A program made the position numbers and the translations under genes. Shown in pieces: positions 11,701-22,647 of a DNA stretch of 64,000 bases (its first letter is position 1; each line of letters opens with the position of its first letter). The notes under the pieces are model-generated. The model was not told the DNA's origin. It made no database searches and saw only the letters and a program-made list of their open reading frames with translations. The stretch is from Euphorbia lathyris (Eukaryota > Streptophyta > Magnoliopsida > Malpighiales > Euphorbiaceae), in the NCBI RefSeq assembly GCF_963576675.1, contig NC_088918.1:58485501-58549500 (forward strand), given 5' to 3'.

Positions 11701-12278
11701 CTTTTGTCTCGGTGTTGGTTTGTTTTATTTCCTGTTTCTACAAAAAAAAAAAAAACTACTAAACCAAAATTTATATATATAAAGATAAAAGTGTATTTTT
11801 TTTTTAAGTAATAAAAGTGCATTTTTTTTAGGTGTTAGGCTTTATATAAGTTATTTATATATGTAAATATAAAATTATATTTTTTAATATTTATATATTA
11901 AGTTCAGTTCGGTTATTGATTACATCGATAATTTTTTTTTAATAACCGAACTGATAGCCGATTACCAAACTAAACCAAAACTAAAATCGAATCGAAACAA
12001 AATATTAAAATAATCGAATTAAAATTTTGGTTCGGTTATCGATTTAGTATTCGGAAAGTTTGTTGACCCGTAGCCATTTTTACAAATTACTAAAAAAGAA
12101 AAATGAACAGAAGTTCAAAGAAAAAAAAGTTAAGAAAAAGTTAAGTGAAGAGAAGAGTCAATGAGCCAAAGCGCCTACAACAGTACATTCTTGTTTCTAA
12201 GTCATCTGTGAATGACGTGTACAAAGGTGATTGGTAAGTTCTCCCATCAGACTATAATCTCAAAGGCTTAAAACACCA

Positions 12279-12687
12279 TTTGGCCCATGATCTATCTAAA
12301 ATTTTGTCATTTGGCCTCTGACCTATTATTTGTTCACATTTGGTCCCTGAACTTTCACCCAATTTGAATTCAAACTTAACTGAATCATTATTTCATTGAT
12401 AAGTAACGATATTTTGACACTTGAACTTAATAGATTGTAGTTTAGGATTTGTTTTTAATTTTTTTAATCTAATTAATTATTTTCATATAAAGTGGAAAAA
12501 AAATTTTAAAAAATATCACGTTTCAAGTTTAAGTGTCAAAATATCGTTACTTATCAATGAGATAATGATTCCGTTAAATATTCATACAAATTAAGTGAAA
12601 TTTCATCAAATGAGATAGATTAAGGGTCAAATGTAGTAATAGATGAAGAGCCACATGACACAATATTAGATAGGTAGGGGCCAAATA
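12279..12687. mobile_element. MITE in the copy-A ADF promoter
   Basis: Inverted ends ATTTGGCCCATGATCTATCT and (right, inverted) ATTTGGCCCCTACCTATCT. Internally, a cgatattttgacacttgaac stretch is repeated in inverse near 12530. Copy B lacks it at about 26985, so it is private to copy A. It sits about 175 bp upstream of the ATG and separates the 5' UTR from upstream promoter sequence. The target duplication is imperfect and I did not fix it. Superfamily uncertain, possibly Mutator-like. Confidence 0.6.
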
Positions 12688-12862
12688 ATACCATATCATA
12701 CCCTTCCGACAGAGAGCCAGCTAAAAAGGAGGAATCGAACATCTTGCAGGAGAGAAGCTCTCGGCCCCTCCTTCGGAGGAGACACTCTTCTTCTTCTGCC
12801 CTATATCCTCTCTCCTCCCTTTTACTTACTGTGTATTTGCTCAATTCCCAGACTTCAACAAA

Positions 12863-14247
12863 ATGGTGAGTCTTCTTAATCTCTGCCTTTTCTACTCTTT
12901 TGCTTGTCTAGGGTTTGGATCTTCCTTCTTTTCTTCTTCTTCTCCCTGTTGTTTTTGGTTGGTCTGACTTGATGTTCCGATCAGTTTTTGATCCAGTGTC
13001 GATCTGTTCACTGATAGTTTGTTATGGTTCTTCTTGTGATTATGTGTGTTATTTTTGGTTCATCAACTGTTCTCTTCGCTTGTAGATCTGCTTTGATCTT
13101 GCTTACTTGTGAAATTGACTGGTTTTATTTAGATGTTAAATCTTTAGCCGTGATTTATTACAGGTGTATGGTCGATCTTGTATTTTGGGAGGTGAAAGTT
13201 GTATATATGCTTGTTTTGGTGCTGAGTTTTGTAGTTGAAATGAGATGGGATCGACCTTGTTTTAGCGATGATGGTTGCATTTCCTCGATTTAACTTGATC
13301 TTGCTTATGGATTTTATTTTAGTTTATTTTGCTGTCGTTTTATTATAAATACGCTTACTCGATCTGTCTTGTATGCGTTTTCCTTTATATGCGTTTGTTT
13401 GTTTCTTCTGTTTCTAGCTGAATTAATGGTCAATATGGTCGCTAAAGTTGGCGGGGTCAATTTAGCCCAAATCAATCTTTGGTATCAACTCAGTCTTGAA
13501 GTTGGCAATATACAATCAGTTTTAATACCTAAAAATTTGTAAAACCTGGGCTAATTTGTCAAACTATTGCAAACTTCAGGGCCTAGTTGATACTTGACAC
13601 CTGAAATTGGATTGGGCTAAATTGATTCCTCATGCTAACTTTAGGAGCCATTTTGACCTGTAATTCGTTTCTAGCTAGCACTGTGTGTTCGCACAATGTG
13701 TTTAGACCAATTAGGAAATGATATGATGCAACAAGATGGTCAAAGTTTAGCTTCTCAACATAATCCTTCTGCAATTGGATATAGCTAGAAACTGAACACA
13801 AGTTCGTTTTGGTTTTTAATTGGTAAACAATCTTTTAAACCATGTAATTTGTGGTGGAATCACTTTAATGCAACATATGATCTGGGAATTTGCTTACATC
13901 ACTAAGTTCGGTGGTCGGAATAGTTGGCAGCGTTCCTGATTTGCGATCAGGGAGAAGTGAGCTTACTAATCCTTGTGTTACATGGAAAATGTAATTAATA
14001 TTTAAATAAGTGGAATGATGTTCAGGTTGATGCCATTCTAACTTGGGGATAGTTATATGTTTATTTTGCCTTATTGTTCTCATGTCTTACTGCTTCAATT
14101 GTTCTTCTTAAGTTTAATAAGCAACCGGTTAGTTACCTCATATGTTTGGTACATCCTATCCCATGTGCATCGCATGAGAGTTCTAGAATTGCATTAATTA
14201 CTTATCACGATGTTTGTGCTATTTTTAGGCCAATGCTGCATCTGGCA
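12863..14247 (+). pseudogene. Truncated ADF gene: 5' UTR, ATG exon, intron 1, 19 nt of exon 2
   Basis: Very similar to the start of the intact ADF gene at 27164. It has a pyrimidine-rich 5' UTR, an exon made only of ATG (12863-12865), a GTGAGT donor, a 1363 bp intron, an AG acceptor at 14227-14228 and 19 bases of exon 2 (14229-14247). Homology then stops at a hAT-like terminus. Exon 2 from base 20 and exon 3 are gone. If still spliced, the message would encode M plus 20 residues and stop at 14291. No actin-binding segment remains, so it cannot make cofilin. Promoter, leader and intron are intact apart from the MITE, so it may still be transcribed towards the ABC gene downstream. Confidence 0.85.
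13428..13659. mobile_element. MITE in ADF intron 1 (copy A)
   Basis: The left end starts GGTCAATATGGTC and the right end, inverted, CAGGTCAAAATGGCTCC. Each is followed by a matching inner arm (gtcaatttagccc / gggctaaattga). The same element is in the intact ADF intron at 27711-27943, so it predates the duplication. Confidence 0.6.
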
Positions 14248-14550
14248 GGGGTGTCAAGATGGGTCATGACACGATAACACGATTCGCGTAACCGGCAAAT
14301 TAAGCGGGTTAGGGTTGGGGCTAAATGGGTCAAAGTGTTAAATGGGCCGACCCGCAAAACTCGGTTAATAAATGGGTCGGGTCGCGGGATGACTCGCAAA
14401 CTCGTTACAACCCGTATAATTTTAGACGAGTTAACGTGCCGGGTCAACCTGTTTCACGAACCCGCCAAACCCGACCCATGTAACCTGTATAACCCGTTTA
14501 TCTGGTGGAAATTTCAGATTTTAGAGAGGGTATAATAGTAATTTAGGATC
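14246..14550. mobile_element. Left part of a hAT-like element ending the ADF fragment
   Basis: Starts CAGGGGTGTCAAGATGGGTC, a typical hAT-type end, exactly where ADF homology stops. The interior is full of gggtc/gacccg words in both directions, a common plant hAT-derived repeat. I found no matching inverted right end (ttgacacccctg) before the ABCI10 promoter, so it looks one-ended. The breakpoint that removed the ADF 3' part probably used this element; that is inference. Confidence 0.5.
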
Positions 14551-14605
14551 CCATATATATACCTAACGCATTGCTAGGTTTTAGGGAATCCCTAATTTAT
14601 CATCC
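14551..14605 (+). promoter_or_regulatory. Putative TATA box and start region of ABCI10
   Basis: A catatatatacc stretch at about 14551-14562 is the nearest TATA-like sequence upstream of the gene. A start about 30 bases downstream would fall just before the MITE at 14606, so that MITE would lie in the 5' UTR. Prediction from motif only. Confidence 0.35.
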
Positions 14606-14787
14606 CGGTGATTTTCACCTGGTCAGTGACTGACCAAGTGAATTTAGTCAGTCACCATTAGATTTAGGCTTGTTAAAATCATATGGTCGAGATTAAAACA
14701 ATCGTATGGCTTAGATTAACACCTTCTAAATCTAACGGTGACTAACCAAATTTACTTGGCCAATCACTTACCAGGTGAAAACTACTG
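14606..14787. mobile_element. 182 bp MITE at the ABCI10 5' end
   Basis: Long inverted ends built on TTTTCACCTGGT and about 60 bp of arm similarity. It is flanked by perfect 10 bp direct repeats tttatcatcc (14596-14605 and 14788-14797). A 9-10 bp duplication fits a Mutator-like origin. It adds an upstream ATG at 14738 that opens 62 codons. Confidence 0.75.
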
Positions 14788-14797
14788 TTTATCATCC

Positions 14798-15745
14798 AGC
14801 AGCCACCACCTATTTCTTTCTCCTTTCTCCCATTTCCCTTTCTCCTTCAAATTGTTTCAAACCTTTCGCCGACAACTCCTTTCCGCCGCCGCCGGCCGAC
14901 TCCTTGCCGCCGAACAAACCTACTGACATTGTAAGTTTGCTTCTTGGAGATAACAAAAATAGATTTGATTCTATGTCCCTATTATTTCATATAATGTATA
15001 AGCTGCTCATCATCTTCGTACTTATCTGTTTAGCTTGAATGGTTGAATTTTTGCTGAACTTATTTTCATTCTAATCGTAAAAAGTGCCTTTTAGTAGGGA
15101 GATGTTGTTTCTAAATCTTTTGACCTTTGCAAAAGACATGGAAAGCAAAAAAATGACTTTTCTTTTGTTACTATTTCCAATATTTTGTCATGATGTTAAT
15201 AGATTCTGTTTTTATTCAATATCAGACGATATCTTAATAGTCGCTTTTGTGCTCACTGCTCAATATCTTGATGATTGAAGTTGCAAGGAAAAAATCTCTT
15301 TTCGACTTGTGTAGTAGTATTTCTTTCCATTAGGAATTAAAGAATTGATCCTTCAACATTCTGACTTAGGTAATTCCTTTTGTTTCTGTTTGATATTATC
15401 TAATTTTGTGCCATCATCGGATTCTGAACTGTATTTATTTGGGTTCCATAGTCAACACCTAAAGATAATCAAATAAATGTTGTTGAATAAGTGTGGGATG
15501 ACATATGGCCAGAAATATAAGCCAATCTATATCAAAATTCAATTTCAATCACATCCCTGCCAATAATATTATATTACTAATTGGAAAGCATTTCACATTT
15601 GCTCATTTTACCATTATAAGTTAATATATAATTGTCTATTTTCCTAATCAGTTTTCCTGTTTTGTGATTCATGTGTTTTTTGTTGTTTTTTTTTTTTTTT
15701 TTTTTCTTCCTGATACAGATAAAGATATAAAACAAAGGAAAAAAA
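14798..15745 (+). other. Probable ABCI10 5' UTR exon and leader intron
   Basis: 14798-14930 is pyrimidine-rich and ends in a donor GTAAGT at 14931. A long T run and TGATACAG acceptor precede 15719. This suggests a leader exon, a 788 bp intron (14931-15718) and a second exon carrying the ATG at 15746. Upstream ATGs at 14738 and 14775 open 62 and 87 codons in the unspliced sequence. Transcript data would be needed to settle the leader. Confidence 0.45.
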
Positions 15746-18431
15746 ATGCAAAAATGGTGTAATCTGCAACAGCAAATAGAGCTTCCGACTATCTTTCGTC
15801 CCTCTACTCGTATTTCCCCTCTTCGCTCCACTCCAGTTGATAGGTACAAGATATGTATCTCTTTTTCTCTGTTAGCCAATTCGTGGAACAGATTGCTGCT
15901 TATTCTTTTTTCTTTATCTCACATTTGAATTTGTTATATTCGCAGGAGTAACAGCACTAAGAACTTTGCGATAGAAGGTACGAATCTCAGCTTCTCATTC
16001 AAAACAAAACAAGGAAAATTAGTTCCCATTATTAGGGACTGCTCCCTACGGGTTCCATCTGGTCAGCTTTGGATGCTTCTTGGACCCAATGGCTCTGGAA
16101 AATCTACCCTTTTAAAGGTATTGAGATCTTTTCGGTAGTAATGGGTTTGATTTTAAAAATTGCTGCTGTCATGTGACCGTGTTGCTGATCTAATAATACA
16201 ATACCAGTTTAGAGCAAATTAATGATGGATTCTATCTTGTAAACTGTACAGATCCTAGCTGGTCTTTTACTCCCAACTAATGGGGCATTGTATGTACAAG
16301 GACCTAAGAGCTTTGTTTTTCAAAATCCCGACCATCAGGTTGTGTCCTCTGATTTCTCTTCTCTGTAATTTTCTTCAACTCTTAGAAAGTCTCATATTAT
16401 GAGAGGAAATAGGCATGTGTTTTTTGGGCATCATTCGTTATGATGTTGATTTTTCTAATGTTGTGCTGTAAAGCTGAGAGAATGAGAGAACGATGTATCT
16501 TGTTTTGCATATGGTGAAAGGCACACCTATATGTACCAAGAGAGCAACCTATACTAGGAAATGAATAATTACATTTTCTCTATGATCCCTATGATTGAGG
16601 GATTCGATTCCTATAATCAAGGTAATAGCTATATACATTTATAACATTCCATGACACTCTCCTTTAAGCTGGAGCACAGAGATTAATCACATCTAACTTG
16701 GTAAATATGGTTGATCCGACTTCCTAGTAATGCTTTAGTAAACACATCTGCCTTGAGTCTCTGTTCTAGCCATGTAAAGTTGTGATTGTAACATCTTCTA
16801 ACTTTATTCGCTTAAAATGACAGTCAACTTCTATGTGTTCGGTTCTTGCATCAAACACAAGGTCACACCATAATTCCATTGGTTCTGTCTTAGCTCTAAT
16901 CTCACCAAGTAGATGACTTAACCATACAAGTTCGCAATCCATGTATTTGGATTCTACACTCAAACTAGAAACCACGCTTTGCCTCTTACACTTCCAAGAT
17001 ACAATATTACCTCCAACAAATACACAATAACTAGTGGTAGAAGTAGAATACCTATATGTAAGCTCTCCAATATAATTTGCATTTATGAAACCTTATACAG
17101 TGTGATGACCATGGTTTTGATATAACATACCATGTCTTGGAGCACCCTTTAGGTATCTCATTTGCTTCTTTGTGCAGATGATCATCTTGCAATCCTCTTC
17201 ATTATTCTTATCTTTATTATTATTTAGCTAGCATCTTATATTTATTCTATTTAAAGTCTACACTGGTTTTTCTTGGAGGATTCAGTGAAATGTTTTTCTG
17301 TGTTACCATTTTCACTTGTATTGTTTTTAACATTTATTTTCTTTATAATCTTCTATCCTCATTCTATTCCAATCTTATACGAGGCAAAGCGGAAGTCATG
17401 TTTGTGATTCAAGTGTTTCTTGGATGTTTATGTGTAACAATTAAATTATCAGAAAAGAAGGCAAACGGCAGCTTGGATGTTATAGAGATGCATGGGTGAT
17501 AAATTTGATATCCTGATCGCAGGTTGTTATGCCTACAGTAGAAGGGGATGTGTCGTTTGGCCTTGGTAAATTCAATCTAACAGAGGATGAAGTTAGGAAA
17601 AGGGTGTCAAAAGCACTGGATTCTGTGGGCATGTCAACCTACACGCAAGTAGGCTCATGTGTTACATAGTTTTTTTGGGGTATAATCTCATTACATTTTT
17701 GTTGCATAATAACCTTCTTCTGCAATCATCAGAGGCCAGTTCAAACTCTGAGTGGTGGTCAAAAGCAAAGGGTTGCCATAGCTGGTGCTCTAGCTGAAGC
17801 ATGCAAGGTGCTTTTGTTGGATGAACTGACTACATTCTTGGACCAGAATGACCAGGTATATCATTTTCAGATAAGAGTATTGCATTTCATGTTTAATATT
17901 TCTATCTATCTTGGGCAGCTATGAGCTTCATAACAGAAACTTGTTTATATTTTGTGGATTTGTTAGTGTTTGTACAAATTGTGGTGCATTTCCCGTGTTT
18001 CAAAATTAAATGCTCATGAAATGAAAAGCCAAAATCCATAGTTGAAAATTTTGGTGTTTGGATGCTCTAATATTGGAAGGAAAATTATAGATAATGCACG
18101 GGGTGGTAATATCTGGGTTGTATTAAAACAGCACAAGAAACAGCTTTTGGGTGCACTATTAATTCAGTTTGTGTAGTCTAGCTGGATGAGTTGAAGACAG
18201 TGTGTGGTGTTATATTTGTAGATTGGGGTGATTAAAGCAGTGAAGAATAGTGTGAGTGGCTCTGGTGAAATGACTGCATTGTGGGTGACCCATCGACTGG
18301 AGGAACTCGAGTATGCAGATGGTGCTTTTTATATGGAAAATGGGAGAGTTGTGAAGCGTGGCAATGGATCAACCATAATGGAGTTCATAAATGCCACACA
18401 ATCTTCTTACATCAACCTTATTAATTCTTGA
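15746..18431 (+). CDS. ABCI10: ABC transporter I family ATPase, ABCI10/At4g33460 type
   Basis: Six coding exons: 15746-15843, 15946-16117, 16252-16338, 17523-17648, 17733-17855 and 18222-18431. All have GT-AG borders and the phases close, giving 271 residues, the length I recall for the Arabidopsis protein. After a basic, Ser/Thr-containing N-terminus fitting a plastid transit peptide come Walker [10 protein letters not shown] (end of exon 2), the Q-loop FVFQNPDHQ (exon 3), the signature LSGGQKQR and Walker B VLLLDE (exon 5), and the switch histidine in WVTHRLEE (exon 6). It has no membrane segments, so it is a stand-alone nucleotide-binding subunit. In this family it is thought to work with membrane partners in an ECF-like plastid transporter, substrate uncertain. 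It replaces the 3' part of ADF in copy A and is absent from copy B. Intron 3 holds a Copia scrap. Confidence 0.92.
16670..17175 (-). pseudogene. Copia RNase H remnant in ABCI10 intron 3
   Basis: Minus-strand reading of 16766-16975 gives [19 protein letters not shown] and [12 protein letters not shown], the landmarks of the Copia RNase H C-terminus (normally S…EAEY…, EH…D.HF…). The next stretch to about 17175 fits the upstream part (for example [16 protein letters not shown]). Stops and frameshifts are present. No LTRs or target repeats were seen, so it is an old fragment. Confidence 0.7.
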
Positions 18432-19527
18432 GATTGAGAGAGATCTTTTGCCCTTCCTTATTCTTATGTGCCAACATTCATTTATATTTCAGATTACTTT
18501 TTGGAAAATTTATCATTTTATTGAGCATATACATATATGAAAACAACACAGGCACTGATGATTTCTAGTTTGTTCCAGTATGTATGTATGTATGTATGTA
18601 TATAATTCAAGTTCAAGTGTACCTATTTATTTTGTTCTATGCTTTCTCTATCTGATATCTTTTTCTTTTCCACGGATAACACCAGTTTGGAAAATAAAAT
18701 GGTGCATTTTGCCTTTTGGCCAACACAACACTCAACTATATATATTGAAGTGATAGTCCAACAAAATGCAAAATCTATTACCTTCAAGATTAGTTTAAGT
18801 GCAAGCAATAATCTATCTACCACCTGCATAATTATTGCCTTTAATCGTAATGACTTAATTATAGATAAAACTGGTTTCAGTCAAGCTGTTATATATATAC
18901 TTTTAGTAACTCAATCTCTTTTTCAAACATGTGTTGTTAGCAAATACTTTGTTCTTGTTTTTCTTTTCTTTGTTATGATATTGTTTTTTTTTTTTTAAAT
19001 CTAGTGCTTATTCTTTTCTAGTATTGTTGGTTATTATTTAAATTTCGTTTGTTTCAAATTGAATTGGCTTATTGGTAATTTTCAAACATAGTTTTTATGG
19101 GCTTTTTTTTTCGAAGAATTTTATGGGTTTTTTTTATTCGTTGAATAAAAAAGTTTTGATATATCTAACTTAAAAGAAGAAAAGACAATCCTTAAATAAA
19201 TTAAGAGGGTGTAGGGGTAATAGAAGGTTTTCCAGAAAGGGAAATAAAGAGAAAAGAAATGAATGACTTTGAATTCATGTCTGTTTAAATGGTGGAATCT
19301 GACTTATTTTCATAATTAAATTTTTTTCAACCTATATAATTCTTGTTCCATATAATCAATATAAAAATAATAAAACTTATTTCTAATGTTACTCATTGAT
19401 TAGATTTTTTTTATGGTTATTGTTATTATAAAAAAATCATTGATTATGATAATTTTTTTTATGGTTATTCATAAAAAAAACTCATTGTTTCTAAGTACAT
19501 CAAATTCATTCTCTATCTCTCTCTATC
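18432..19527. other. ABCI10 3' flank and start of shared duplicate sequence
   Basis: 18432 to about 18910 is the ABCI10 3' region, with a short tatg repeat at 18580-18600. From about 18910 the sequence matches 30172 onward in copy B (…caaacatgtgttgttagc…), AT-rich with poly-T runs. No gene is recognised. 19208-19480 has no counterpart in copy B, where a PIF-type MITE fragment takes its place. Confidence 0.6.
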
Positions 19528-19881
19528 TCTAGGGCAGAAATCCATTGAGTTGGTTACAGTGGAAGAATAACGGAAGAACAGAAACTACGATCTTAGTATT
19601 ATTAATCACAGATCAACTACGTTGAGGTTAGTTAGGAGAAAACACAATAGATTCACGAACTAAGAGTAGTCGTTGAGAGAGAAGAAGACGGAGGCGCCGA
19701 GGGAGGAGAAGGAGGCTACCGAGCCGCTTTCTCTAAGTTTCTCCATTAAGGTTAGATTATGAGTGTAGCTATCTATTTATAGCTACCAACTAGGCCTTAA
19801 ACCTAAATCCCTATTTAACCTGTATCCAGTCCATTTCACTTATGGACGGATTATATTGACACATATCAAATATTTTCAACA
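19528..19881 (-). mobile_element. 3' LTR of a degenerate Copia element, copy A
   Basis: Read on the minus strand it starts TGTTGAAAATATTTG, carries a TATA-like ctataaatag at about 19770-19785 and ends near ctgccct. Just before its start lies a purine-rich tract (gagtggaaga), the expected polypurine primer. The copy-B LTR (31215-31569) keeps both TG and CA ends. The internal region continues to the right. Confidence 0.7.
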
Positions 19882-20503
19882 TCTTCCACTCGCATGTAAC
19901 GAAACATATTCCTTATCTTTTCTCATTCTCATTCGTACTTAAAAATAGTTTGTGCATATACACTCGAGAGCTCTAACGCTATACATTCATTAGAGATATA
20001 TAACTGCTCGATGGACATGTATCAAATCTATAATTATACACTCGTTGTAGATATATAAACCTTTGATTGAACATTGATCGTTACAGGTTGTATGCTCTAT
20101 CCCAGATTCCATTTCACAACCATATGTAACACATTGATCTTATTACAATTTTTTATTTGCACAAGTATGCACATATACATAAATGTCATGATGGTGAAAT
20201 ATAGAAACACTTAGATGTAATCAAATAGAAATCTTTCCCTCTTACATTGCTCCTTCTACCATGATTTAATTTGCTTAAATGGCTAGGTTCTTTTATAGCT
20301 CGAATTATCTCACGACCTTCAAAATTTTCTTCCAATTAGTAAAATCAGAGCATATTTCTAGAGCAAGTTGAGGGTTCTGAGGATAGAATAAGTTCGAGAA
20401 ATCATTGTTTCACGATGTGATTCTCACATTAGGAAAAGTTGAGATCCATTATATATAATGCCTTTTCATATCGTGGTTGTAACACACACATGATATGAAA
20501 TCA

Positions 20504-22647
20504 GGGTAAATTACATATGTGGTGTACAACCTTTACCTATTTTCACACTTTGGTGTACAACCTTTAATTTTGCACACTAAAGTGTACAACCTTCTGTTGA
20601 CTTCCCACTAAAGTGTACATCAGGTAAAAATGACTGATCAACCCTGTTAACCAATTGGTCAACGTGACACCTCATCAATTTGTCACTACTTAAAAATTAA
20701 AGGGTAAATAATTATAAGGTCCTTGTATTTTTCCCTAATACACTATTTAGTCCCTATGTTTTTAGAAATAATTAAATAGTCCTCCAGTTTTTGTTTTTGT
20801 TAACTCCTTAGTCCTTATGCTTGAGTCAATGGTCAAATTATACTAAATAAAATTTAAAATACCAAAATTACCCTTTACTTTATGTTTTAATAATAAAACA
20901 TCTATTTTTACTATTTTATATTTTTTTCTCTTTTTTCCTACATAATCACAATCTCTCCAATATAAAGTAATTGATTTAATAATTTTTATATAATTATAAA
21001 ACTTTAATTTAATAACGTAAAATTTATTGACTAAAAAATGAATGAAAAATATTTCAAAAAATAATTAAAATAGGAGTAAGACTATTATTGTAAAAAGTTT
21101 TTACAATTATAATAAATTTTACGAATCAAGAAAAAAATATACGATTCTTAAAAAATTATAATAATATTTAATGTTTAAAGATATTATATTAAAAAATAAA
21201 GAAAAAAAATAAAGAAAAAAAAAATTACAATTTAAGAAAATTAATAATATATTTTTTAAGTATATTAATTTCGGTGTACATGTACTTCAAAAACTTCAAT
21301 AAAATTAATTAGATTAAATTTGAAACTAAAAGATAAATTTTTTTTATGTATATACCTAGGGGCAATTTTAGACTTCATTTACAAAAATAAATGGAAGGAC
21401 TAAAGAATTGATTAAGATAAAACTTAAGGACCTTATAATAATATGATGGACTTACTAGTGTGTTAAGTAAAAATATAAGGACTTCATAATTATTTACCCA
21501 AAATTAAATGTGGTCCCTACATATTATTAAATTACTTTTATACCCTTAATAGAAAAAATTTCCCAATTCCATCTTTTTTATTTTTTTCACATTTTGTCTC
21601 TTTAAATTTTTTTAATACATTCTCTCCCACTTATCTCTCTCTCTAAAACCTCTCTTTCTCTTTTATCTCCCCGGCTGCCATGGAGTTGAATCCAACCTAG
21701 CTTCAAAATCAACTCCGAATGCTTTCCCATGCCCCGCCTCCGCCGCCTCTGAGATTGCTCCCTCATCTTTTTGTTCTTCATGTTCAAGTCTCAGCATCGG
21801 TGGCCTTACTGTATCATGCTCCGCCGCTATCAGCGTTTCGGTGATTGCATGACGGAGTTGCAATTGCTCGTTCTGTGCAGTGTGGGTGAATCCATTGCTC
21901 CACAAATCTTCTCCTAATGAAATGGTGAAATTAAATTTAGGTGTTGTTTGCAGATTTTGGAAATGAGTGCGGTTATGAAAATAGTGAACAAACCTCCATC
22001 TTCGCTCTATCTTCATTCTCCCTCTTCTTCTAGCCAACAAACCTCCATTTTCTTCTTATGAGGTAGACAACCCTCAATGGAAAATTATTTTCAAAATTCT
22101 ACACCCAATTCATGTAGAATGAAAGAGAAGAAATATGGTATATCCTGGTGGTTGCCATATCTTCTTTTTCTGAGAATGAAGGAGAATTTATTTAGTATGT
22201 TAGTAGGATCCAAAATCTATATTTGGTAGAATTTTTACCCACTTGAATTTGTGAAATTGAGAAATAAGGTAGAGAGAGTGACAATGATTTTTCTCAGATA
22301 GTTCCTAGATATGAAAAAATAGCGAAGAGAGAGAGAAGGGAGGTTTTAAAGAGATAATGTTGGAAAAATAAATTTTATGAGAGAGAAAATGTGAGAAAAA
22401 TTAGAAGAGGAATTGAGAAATTCTTTTTTATTAAGGGTATAAAAGTAATTTAATAATATATGAGGACCACTTTTAATTTTTAAGGAGTGAAAATTGATGA
22501 GGTATCATGTTGACCAATCATTTTTACCTGCTGTATACTTTAGTGGGAAGTAAACAGAAAGTTGTACACTTTAGTATGCAAAATTAAAGATTGTACACCA
22601 AAGTGTGAAAATGGGTAAAAATTCTACACCACGTATGTGATTAACCC
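20504..22647. mobile_element. Mutator-like element with long TIRs, copy A
   Basis: Inverted ends of roughly 140-150 bp start GGGTAAATTACATATGTGG at the left and GGGTTAATCACATACGTGG inverted from the right, with repeated motifs such as tttggtgtacaac inside. The element is flanked by perfect 10 bp repeats tatgaaatca (20494-20503 and 22648-22657), fitting a Mutator target duplication. Between the TIRs is 21510-22500 of non-TIR sequence with a 125-codon minus frame (21663-22040). No transposase is seen. Copy B: 32190-34974. Confidence 0.8.
20702..21499. mobile_element. 798 bp MITE nested in the Mutator-like element
   Basis: Inverted ends GGGTAAATAATTAT. Flanked by perfect 9 bp repeats aaaattaaa (20693-20701 and 21500-21508). 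The empty site is present in copy B at about 32381-32390. The interior is extremely AT-rich with no coding frame. The 9 bp duplication points to Mutator-like mobilisation after the A/B split. Confidence 0.85.

Larger units (their letters stand above)
5091..11755 (+). mobile_element. Nearly full-length L1-type LINE (6665 bp)
   Basis: Contains a 5' UTR with tandem repeats, an intact ORF1, a lightly damaged ORF2 with endonuclease, reverse transcriptase and RNase H, a short 3' UTR and a tail of 14 A (11742-11755). It is bounded by perfect 11 bp target repeats ctactaaacca (5080-5090 and 11756-11766). The unoccupied site is present in copy B at about 26465-26476. The insertion therefore came after the duplication, or was never in copy B. 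Related 5'-truncated copy: 61231-63345. Confidence 0.92.
4832..12072. mobile_element. hAT-like MITE, split by the LINE at 5091-11755
   Basis: The MITE parts are 4832-5090 and 11756-12072. The left end reads aGGGGTGAGTATC and the right end GTTGACCCgta, with inverted 'ggttcggtta' motifs inside each end. It is flanked by the repeat gccattttta (4822-4831 and 12073-12082). The same element without the LINE is present in copy B at 26211-26781, so it predates the duplication. It has no coding capacity. Confidence 0.65.

Noticed and set aside
12620..12844. 74-codon minus frame upstream of ADF, with a similar frame at 26957-27145
   Set aside because: It is the complement of the ADF 5' UTR, rich in Glu/Arg because of the CT-rich leader. 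No domain, and conserved only because the leader is duplicated.
13024..13293. 89-codon plus frame in ADF intron 1 (and 27376-27576)
   Set aside because: It lies wholly within the intron between well-supported splice sites; composition is intronic and it matches no protein.
18623..18998. Opposed frames after ABCI10
   Set aside because: 3' flank sequence; hydrophobic composition comes from AT-rich text, no similarity seen.
21602..21787. Minus frame in the Mutator-like element as a host gene
   Set aside because: Arg/Glu-rich, overlapping the other minus frame and broken in copy B.
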